Position numbers and translations under genes: made by a program. The notes below the pieces were generated by a model that saw only the letters and a list, made by a program, of their open reading frames with translations, made no database searches and was not told the DNA's origin. 64,000 nucleotides of DNA from Phycomyces blakesleeanus NRRL 1555(-). Its lineage: Eukaryota > Mucoromycota > Mucoromycetes > Mucorales > Phycomycetaceae. Where the stretch lies: positions 3,269,800-3,333,799 of the forward strand of contig NW_017265134.1 of assembly GCF_001638985.1 (NCBI RefSeq), read 5' to 3'. The first letter of the stretch is position 1. Each line of letters opens with the position of its first letter. This document shows, in pieces, positions 56,698 through 64,000 of this stretch.

Positions 56698-58007
56698 TTA
56701 TTCATCATTGATTGCCCAACGAGGCAATGACTGGGACAGGGTGGCAGGAACAGAGCAAGGCAACAATGTTGCTGGATATCTGTTCATTCTTGGCTTTGTT
56801 CCCATGCCCGCATTTGACACGTGATGGGTACAATCAATGTCGTCAACCATTGTCAACAATCTGTTGAACTGTATTTATTTTTATTAGTTCTTTATTTTTC
56901 TTGTTATAAAACTTATTTATTTATTTTAAATATTATTTACCTCTTCACTTCTCCAAGTGGGGCGAGCCACATGCAAACACCGTCATAGAAGATTGTCCAC
57001 AATCTCAATATCTGACTCACCATCAGACATGGCATCCTTCTGAAAGATTTTGAGATAGGCCTTCTCAACAGGGTTTCCAGTCTTATATCCCATTGCAGCA
57101 TCAATGGCTACCCAGTTGTCCATGTATGTCAACTTGTATTGGATAGACATCTTGTTATATAGATTGTAGCTTGAGAAAATAGTAATATACTAATTAATTT
57201 TTATATAGTATATACAAACCTGAAGAGTACAACTGTTTGCTCTTCCCTTGCTGTTTTTCTTGGCCTTCTGCTCAGGAGACTCGTGAAAAGTACAATGACT
57301 GTGCTTGTATCTGTTCTTTATTTTATCACTTATCACCCATGGGTGAGTACCAGCTAGACGAGTCTGGGCGCTAATGTAGCTCTTCAAGTAGTTGATAACA
57401 GCTACGTTATTGCAGTGGTTAATCTTCTCATTCAAGTTCCACTTCTTCTTACTCTTGCTCTCAGCAACAAGAGCAGGGTTGTCAGACTCAAACTTCCAGT
57501 CCCACAACTTTTCCGTGAAGATTTCCTAAATACAGGTTGTTTAATAAGTTATTGATACTAACATATATTAATATTAATTACCAAGATAATGACAGAAACC
57601 TTGGCATCACTGAGGGAGGTCTGGAGGACATAGGATGGCATCAGAGATGATCCTAGACTAGCCATACGAGTCTGATCGTTGGCATAGGCAGTTGCAAAGT
57701 CTGCAAATGCCATATGTGTCTTTCCAGATGTGTCAACAATAACGTCCATCCTGTTTTTAAAGGCTGTCATGTTGCTATTGACAGCAGCAATGTCATCCTT
57801 GACACCGTTGATACTGTTGTTTACTTTGTTAAACATTTCAACAATTTCCGCGTATCACTGATCTTGGATAGTTGCAGATAAGAAACTAGGGGCAATTTCT
57901 CGAGGTCCAACATGGCCAGCCAAAACACGGTTTGCAGAGGTAGATATACTTGCAGATGCTTTTCCTTTTCCTTTACGGTCTGTTTTTCTGCTGCTATTGG
58001 AAGGCAT
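56698..58007 (-). pseudogene. X3: partner gene of CACTA copy 4 (unrecognised family), best preserved
   Basis: Function not recognised. It starts MPSNSSRKTDRKGKGKAS at 58007 with a basic, Ser-rich N-terminus. One TGA near 57855 precedes YAEIVEMFNKV. A coiled-coil-like part follows (VNNSINGVKDDIAAVNSNMTAFKNRMD), then ALVAESKSKKKWNLNEKINH, NVAVINYLKSYI and ISDKIKNRYKHSHC with a basic end GRANSC (57210-57530). The next exon (about 56940-57180) has MDNWVAIDAAMG, MSDGESDIEIVD and PTWRSEE. The last exon (56698-56873) reads FNRLLTMVDDID...LPRWAINDE. It is convergent with the copy 4 transposase, 62 bp from its end and within the same TIR-bounded element. Accessory transposition or DNA-binding role is inferred from linkage. 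Confidence 0.7.
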
Positions 58008-58239
58008 TTTTTCTTTATTGTATTTTTATTAAAGTTTTATACATTAATAAATTATTAAAATAAAATAAACGTATGGGTTAAAATATATTTATTTTTGTTT
58101 AATCAAAGATATACATACAAAATAAGTTAATGTAACGTAGATTTATGAAATAGCTGAGAAAAGGAAGGGATTATATATTATTTTCTATAAAATCCTTTAT
58201 AATCTTGAACAACTTCTTTAATATTCAACATAGAACTTA

Positions 58240-58935
58240 GTGTTACAATATAATTTTGGGCTATTCATTTTATTACTATTGTATTTTACTAGAGTCAATT
58301 CTCATCTAAACTGCCTTCTGATTGAAAGCCCACTTTTTTTTCTTCTTTTTCTTTATTTTTTTCTTATTTCTTTTTTTTCCTGTTTCTTTTCCGCTTTATT
58401 TACTTTTATTCTGGTTGATGTATTTGAGGTCACACCCTGGTAAGCAATTTGTTTTTATTATTCTACTGTTATATTTATTCTTAATTTTTTTTCTTTTATT
58501 ATTGTGGTTGCTGATAGTATTACAAGTCTTTGCCGTGTTGATTAATGAACAAGAACAAAAAGGTAAAACGCGGTTATTGTGTATGTGTTTCTTTATTAAT
58601 TATTTTCTTTTTCTCTCCTCAGCTCATTAGCTCCTCAGCTCATTAACTCCTCAGCTCATCATAAAGACATACCAACAGCAGAAATTTATCTGGTAAGTCT
58701 GAATAATGTATTTATTTATTTTATTCTTATATCTAATTTTGGTTATTTTCTATCTCTGTTAGTACTGCCAACATTTCTATGTACCTGATTGAATGGCTTG
58801 TCTTTGAAAACCGGTTTTCTTTGGTAAGTAATAAAGCCAAACTTTATTCAATGATCTTTACTAATGCGTTTTATTAAACCTTTCAGAACAACAGTCAATG
58901 TGCACTATGCCTGGTTCTGACGAAAGTACTGGTAA
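58240..58935 (+). other. Run of possible micro-exons in the CACTA copy 4 subterminal region
   Basis: Short open pieces are bordered by AG and GTAAG-type donors: one ending at 58440 (CTG/GTAAGC), LQVFAVLINEQEQK (about 58520-58560), LIIKTYQQQKFIW (about 58655-58691), TANISMYLIEWLVFENRFSL (58762-58821) and NNSQCALCLVLTKVL (58887-58930), each followed by GTAAGT or GTAAAA. A 16-bp unit CTCCTCAGCTCATTAN is repeated three times at about 58615-58662. It may be a small spliced gene or chance in T-rich DNA. Confidence 0.25.
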
Positions 58936-61571
58936 GTAACCATATTATTTAAATTAAAGAAAAGTAAATATTTATATAATCTAATATAATTGAATAATTT
59001 TTTAGTCTTCTCTTACTAGTGAAATACCATAAACACGCGTTTCATTTTAGGATTCTATCGTATTGGAAGTATTTATATATTATAATATATGAAAGGGCTT
59101 GTTATTATATTAATTATGTAGTAGCTTATATATTAGATTAGACTATATATTGTCAAGCCGTACATATTATAAGCAAGAAGCTTTTTTTTAAATAAAAACA
59201 ATTTTTCCAAAACAATCCCTATAAAAATATTTGAAATGAAGTGCAAGAAGTATTGCAGTAGTATGGCATGTGTGAATCCTATAGTTTAGCCGTGCATAAT
59301 TGTCCAATAAAAGTGTTTAGATTTGGAAGACAGTATACATAAATCCTGTTTCTTCTGTTAAATGATCCAATAGAATATCATTATTTCAGTAGACAGTTTT
59401 CTATCAAAAATAGATTTTTTATTGGAATCTCTGTTTCAAATCAAGTTTAATTTAATGTAACATCCAAAAAAAAAGATGCCATAATTTGATTATTCTCTCT
59501 GCAATTAAATAGTTTAAAAGAACCTTACATCTCTATATGGATCATTATAAGTTCAGAAGTTACATGGACAACTCACAGGTAACATAACATATTGCGAACA
59601 GAATCTATAAATGCCAAATTCCAGAATTTAATTATTCTGTCACTCAGAATTTCCCATACTATCGCATATGTGTAGAAATCTAATTCCCCAGTGGAAATGG
59701 CTAGAAAGCCAAAAGCAAAGAGGGTTCGAACTGAATCCATCAAGGACGGCTGCAAAGCCAAGATTACCAAGAAAACCTTGCATGATGGGAGTGTCCAGGT
59801 AGATTACCTATGGCAGCATGCAACCCACCAACCTGAAAAGGTTCAAGAGATGGTGCAGTCAAGACTCCCGTCTGAGGTCAAGCAGTGGATTTTCTCCCAT
59901 GTAGACAACAACATGGGTTGGAAGGCAATCAAAACTTTGCTTCGAATCAACCCTCAGTGCTTGGATGAGGTAATAAATTTCTTTTCTTTTATCTTAATTA
60001 CTAACTTGATTGTGTTATAGCTCAAAGCAGGTATTGATATTGTCAGCTTCCCAATATCTCTTCGCATTAACTATCATGATGTTCAAAATGTCATCAATGC
60101 ACGTCTGAACAACCTTTCAAGACGAAATACCATTGACAAGACAAGCGTTAAGCAATGGATTGAGTTCTTGGAAAAAGAAAAGAACTATCTGGTTTACATT
60201 GTCTTCCATGAAGATAATAGGCCATACCTTGTTTCATAGATCTCTCCTTGGAAGAAGAAGGTATATTATTTAATTTAATAATCATTTAAAATATAATATT
60301 ACTAACTGTTCAACAGATTCTCGAGTCAGCAGATGAGTGGTGCATCGACTCAACTCACAAGACCTGTAAATCTTTGGTAGATTCTAGCAAGCACTCATAT
60401 CTGTATACAATAGTTGTGAGAAGCAACATTACCAACAAGGGTGTTCCTGTTTGCTTCTTTGTGATAAATGCAGAGTTTATCACAACCTTGTTGCAATGGC
60501 TCAATTGGGCTAAATCCAACTGTAGCCTGCATGTCAAGCGCGTGATGATTGACTGCAGCCCAGTTGAGATTGATGCCTTGGAGGAAGTCTTTGGCCAATC
60601 TGTCCAGGTCCTTTTGTGCCACTGGCACATCAAGAGAGCATGGAAGATGGACATCAAAAAAAAATGTAAATTATGTTAATATATTTATTCTTAAATATTG
60701 CTAATAATTATTTATATTTAACTAATACTGTAGGTAAAAATTACTGGAGCCACCCACGAAAGCAAGCATGAACAGGATGCAGTTCGGGTGGCTCTCAACT
60801 TGCTGATGCATGCCAGAAGTAAGGAGGCATTTAACCAGCAATACGAAAAATTTGTTTCCAGATTTGCTGGCCATGTCAAATTTGTGGCATATTTTGCCAC
60901 ACACTGGCATGCTAAGTGTGACCTTTGGTCAATGGCCTGGAGAGCGGTAAAACTACTATAAATATCAATGTATTGTTTATGAACTATTTGTTATTATTAT
61001 TAGGATGCCAGATTCCACACGAACAATCTGATTGAATCCTACCATCACATCTTGAAAGCTTACTACTTGGGCAGATTAAGAAACTTCCGGGTTGACCAGT
61101 TGGTTTACATGCTCTCCCAAGTAGTTGAGCATTACTATAGACAAGAGGGTCTCAAGATCATGTATGGGTTCAAACAGCTTGTTTTGACACACACTGAGAA
61201 GGTGAAGAAAAAGAAGGCATATGATATTGCTCCTGAAGATGCTCTAGGCATGATTAAGATCATAGAAGATAATTTGGTAATTAGATATAACTTTTTATAT
61301 GTTAAATGTAATAATATTAATGTTGGTTTTATTTATTTATTTTAGATCTACAAGTGTTGCTTCTTTACTGACAATTCTGTTTGGTACGAGTTCTTAGTCA
61401 AAGAGGAAGTACTCACTGAAGAAATGACCCTGAATACCCTTGTGTGAAGGTTCATGGTTACATGTGGATATTTAGAGCAATTTTTCATCTCAGCATGTTT
61501 TTTGGTGTACATGTTCATAAAGTCATGTTGTAATTTTCTATTGACTCAGATATAATAACCATCCAAGTTAT

Positions 61572-61594
61572 TTTATTATTATTATTATTATTAT
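61572..61594. repeat. (ATT)n microsatellite
   Basis: About seven ATT units in the 5' subterminal region of CACTA copy 5. Confidence 0.8.
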
Positions 61595-61667
61595 AAAGTT
61601 TGAACAAATAAAGTAAATGTAACACTTGTTTCCCTTTTATCTTAACATTTATAACAAAATAAACACC

Positions 61668-63515
61668 ATGTCCTCTACTTCTGAACTTTATAATAAGAAG
61701 TGCTATTGCACAAAATGCAGTGATAATTAACAAGACTACAGCTTTGTTTCTACACGAACCCTCCAGCACCACAATAAAAGAGCAAGATATGAAGACATGG
61801 AAAGAAGTGAAAGAAGTATGTTTTGTTTTTCATTTTCATTTTCATTTTGGTTATTTTATATAATGTTTTATTTCAATAGATGTATCTGTTCAAAGAAATC
61901 TCATGGATATTGCTTTTGAAAGTAAGAAACGTTAATTGTGATAAAAAGAGAAGTAAACTAAAAATTGAATTCTATATGTAGCTACATCAAACCAACAAAC
62001 CGGACCCATGGAAGCAATGGGTGGTCAGACCAACTCGCCTGTTTGGGAAGGAGCCCCAATTTCTGACGATGAGGTTGCTTTTAGCAATGAGTCGAATGGC
62101 AAAAGCAGTGATGGTGATGAAAATGATAATGACGAAGAAAGCAATGGCGGTAAAGAAAGTGAAGACAATGAAGAGAATATTGTTGAGATTGAAGTCGAAG
62201 AATTCGATACTGAAGGTCAGTCCATGTTAATTAACTAATAAAAAAAGACCCAAAAAAATTCAAGGAAAAGAACCAAAAAAGAAAAATCTGAAAAAAGGGG
62301 GGGTGTTAATTTTTTTTGTTTTTTTTTACAATAGATCCTTTTGCCACCCCAAATATGCCTGAAAATCCGGTACACAGGTTCATTGCTACTTTTGTAGTAA
62401 TGTTTGCTTCCTGCTATGTGGTTAATAAGGGCGCTGTTGTCTTGATCGAGTTCATCAACAAGCTCTTGTCGATTTACAAGCAGGATTTCCAATTGCCTGT
62501 GAGTCTTTCTGGTCTCCAAAGCATGACAGGATTCTCGGCCATGACAAAAGGGATTAAGAGATTTGTCGTTTGTCAGGATTGCCACAAGGTGTATGAGGAA
62601 AGTGTACCTGCTCCTTTGAATTGTGATTTCGTAAAGCTTGGTGCACATACCGCCTGTAATTGCAAATTAATGATCCAATCATTATCTGGTGGTTTGGTCG
62701 CAAAGAAGTCTTATGTATATCAGTCTCTCACACGTGCTCTTAAAATTCTTTTCCTCCGTCCCAATTTCGAGCAAAAGATCATGCACTGGAACCAAGAATT
62801 CAAGATCACTGATATATTGTGTAATGTTAATGATGGTGAAGCCTGGACTGATTTGAAGGACAATGACGATGAAATTTTTGTTGAGCATCCTCGTTCATTG
62901 ATGCTGACATTAAACATCGACTGGTTCCAGCCTTTTGATGGTACTAGCTATTCCTGCGGTGCTATCTACCTGGTGATTAACAACCTGCCTAGAAGTGAGC
63001 GGTTTAAAGCAGAAAATACAATCCTTGTTGGCCTCATGCCTGGACCAAAAGAGCCAAAATCAGAAGAGATCAATCATTATCTCAAGTCATTAGTCGACGA
63101 AATGATACAGCTCTATCTTGGAATACAGATACCCACCTACCAGCAAACAGACAGTGCAACAGTTCATGCAGCCTTATTGATGGTTGCATGCGATATACCT
63201 GCTGCCAGAAAGACTAGTGGGTTCACCGTGCACAACAGCACATGCGCCTGTTACAAATGCGACAATCAATTTTCTCGTCTACCAGGCACTTCTTCTGTCA
63301 ATTTCTGTGGATTTGATTGTGACCAGTGGCGCCATCGAAGTGATAGAGCAAACCATGTGCATGCTGAGAAGTGGAATAGTGCGAGTACACCCTCAGAAAG
63401 GCAGCAGCTGGAGGTCAAATATGGTGTTCAATAGTTGCAGTTGTATCGCCTTGGATACTTTGATCTAGTACGTGGAACGATCATTGATCCCATGCATAAT
63501 CTTTTTCTGAGAACA
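61668..63515 (+). pseudogene. CACTA tnp2-like transposase, copy 5, N-terminal two thirds
   Basis: Exon 1 MSSTSELYNKKCYCTKCSDN has the CxCxxC motif but a TAA follows at once, before QDYSFVSTRTLQHHNK. An acidic exon lies at about 61980-62215 (DDEVAFSNESNGKSSDGDEND). The main exon from 62333 reads DPFATPNMPENPVHRFIATFVVMF..., then CQDCHKVYEE, MLTLNIDWFQPFDGTSYSCGAIYL, LVGLMPGPKEPKSEEINHYLKSLVDEM, ALLMVACDIPAARKTSGF and NSTCACYKCDNQF. A TAG at 63432-63434 replaces the Trp of the W-S-E-L-H block. IDPMHNLFLRT then runs into the Ns. Apart from two or three stops the frame is good. Confidence 0.85.
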
Positions 63516-63615
63516 NNNNNNNNNNNNNNNNNNNNNNNNNNNNNNNNNNNNNNNNNNNNNNNNNNNNNNNNNNNNNNNNNNNNNNNNNNNNNNNNNNNNN
63601 NNNNNNNNNNNNNNN
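63516..63615. other. Assembly gap (100 N)
   Basis: Exactly 100 unknown bases, the conventional length for a gap of unknown size, inside the copy 5 transposase. Confidence 0.99.
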
Positions 63616-64000
63616 TGCAGTAGCATGGCATGTGTGAATCCTATAGTTTAGCCGTGCATAATTGTCCAATAAAAGTGTTTAGATTTGGAAGACAGTATAC
63701 ATAAATCCTGTTTCTTCTGTTAAATGATCCAATAGAATATCATTATTTCAGTAGACAGTTTTCTATCAAAAATAGATTTTTTATTGGAATCTCTGTTTCA
63801 AATCAAGTTTAATTTAATGTAACATCCAAAAAAAAAGATGCCATAATTTGATTATTCTCTCTGCAATTAAATAGTTTAAAAGAACCTTACATCTCTATAT
63901 GGATCATTATAAGTTCAGAAGTTACATGGACAACTCACAGGTAACATAACATATTGCGAACAGAATCTATAAATGCCAAATTCCAGAATTTAATTATTCT
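63616..64000. repeat. Second copy of a CACTA right subterminal region
   Basis: 385 bases equal to 59254-59638 with a single difference (t/c near 63624). In copy 4 this stretch lies inside the element and ends 55 bp before its right terminus. Here it follows the gap directly. Confidence 0.95.

Larger units (their letters stand above)
53125..59693 (+). mobile_element. CACTA-like element, CACTG lineage, copy 4 (6.6 kb, both ends)
   Basis: The left end is CACTGCAAAAACAGATTAAT and the right end, read inward, is CACTGGGGAATTAGATTTCT. Similarity continues for about 70 bp (shared CATATG, AGTAT, TTCTGA, GACAGAATA). GAA flanks both ends (53122-53124, 59694-59696). The MULE frame is restored when it is removed. 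It carries a transposase with few breaks (53378-56635) and the convergent partner X3 (56698-58007). This is the best-defined member of the lineage here. Confidence 0.92.
52834..61413 (+). pseudogene. MULE transposase, second copy, split by CACTA copy 4 and cut by copy 5
   Basis: The first part, 52834-53124, reads MSNSNHTRLSINDINDDHMIRIAP...KKAKVQE. After removing CACTA copy 4 and one GAA it continues in frame at 59697 as MARKPKAKRVRTESIKDG. Exons then run at about 59697-59969, 60020-60258, 60318-60665, 60734-60950, 61003-61275 and 61345-61413. Core motifs: ADEWCIDSTHKT (first Asp), MIDCSPVEIDALEEVFG (second), CHWHIKRAWKMDI, then FAGHVKFVAYFATHWHAKCDLWSMAWRA and YYLGRLRNF. Breaks: TGA for Trp at 53002-53004 and TAG at about 60238, where sisters have Trp. 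The last exon stops matching at 61413, where CACTA copy 5 begins. It is better preserved than the 219-3036 copy. Confidence 0.85.
61414..63515 (+). mobile_element. CACTA-like element, CACTG lineage, copy 5, left part
   Basis: The left end CACTGAAGAAATGACCC at 61414, preceded by ACT, matches 15 of the first 18 bases of the inward reading of copy 2's right end (CACTGCAAAAATGATCCT). It interrupts the last MULE exon. The element runs into the N gap. The sequence after the gap resembles a right end of this lineage but may not belong to this copy. Confidence 0.7.

Noticed and set aside
2525..63434. TGA read as Trp (altered genetic code)
   Set aside because: TGA does sit at many conserved Trp positions, but the intact gypsy Pol and Tc1 transposase use TGG throughout, and TAA and TAG stops also interrupt the same old genes. 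Decay explains this better.
2525..63434. Classical RIP as the cause of the stops
   Set aside because: The commonest change (third base of TGG) is not in the CpA context, and young and old copies differ as expected from ordinary ageing. I cannot count contexts rigorously by eye.
1..64000. CRISPR arrays, bacterial operons, riboswitches
   Set aside because: No regularly spaced identical short repeats are seen, and introns plus eukaryotic transposons throughout argue against a bacterial source.

Overview
The window reads as a transposon graveyard from an AT-rich eukaryotic genome, most likely an early-diverging fungus (Mucoromycota-like). The evidence is short GT-AG introns, a Ty3/gypsy chromovirus, Crypton (Ndc10-like) recombinase, CACTA (tnp2), MULE, PIF/Harbinger and Tc1 transposases side by side, and an intronless tRNA-Phe. 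I see no convincing host protein-coding gene. The only non-mobile gene I can support is the tRNA at 38813-38885.

Layout. (1) 219-3036: a minus-strand MULE transposase split by a reversed gypsy solo LTR (920-1550). (2) 3966-6560: a decayed Crypton, cut by a CACTA-like element (6561-18747). That CACTA holds a 286-bp LTR-like insertion (8210-14648), which itself holds a nearly intact gypsy retrotransposon (8280-14427) with apparently identical 532-bp LTRs; a gypsy solo LTR (16415-16945) sits further along the same CACTA. (3) 18767-31333: a Harbinger element whose Myb-like gene is split by a second CACTA (19218-28554, TSD GGT). That CACTA carries a dead Tc1 (19389-20705), another 286-bp LTR-like copy (20722-21007) and an apparently intact Tc1 (24811-26152). 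(4) 32256-33629: a DDE_Tnp_4 transposase relic, followed by an AT-rich gene-poor stretch. (5) 36.8-39.65 kb: LTR-like units packed against both sides of the tRNA-Phe. (6) 41410-52409: a third CACTA transposase, split by an unclassified ~0.54-kb insertion that itself contains a different, well-bounded 7.4-kb CACTA (43930-51345, ends CACTACGGCGG, TSD GCT). (7) 52834-61413: a MULE split by CACTA copy 4 (53125-59693, TSD GAA) and cut again by CACTA copy 5 (61414 onward), which runs into a 100-N gap (63516-63615). After the gap, 385 bases repeat 59254-59638 with one difference.

The most interesting point is a two-gene layout in the CACTG-ended CACTA lineage. Each of the three copies whose 3' side can be read has, directly downstream and convergent, a short multi-exon gene of one family that I do not recognise functionally ('X'). 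X is at 17366-18637, 22524-23700 and 56698-58007. It shares a coiled-coil-like middle, an N-W-x2-I-D-x2-M-G / M-S-D-x-E-S-D block, a W-R-S-x-E motif and a final L-P-x-W-A exon. It is a candidate accessory transposition protein analogous to the second gene of plant CACTA elements.

Most transposase genes carry premature stops, very often TGG to TGA at conserved Trp codons. The gypsy element and the Tc1 at 24811-26152 look young. All calls come from reading the sequence; no alignment or search was run.
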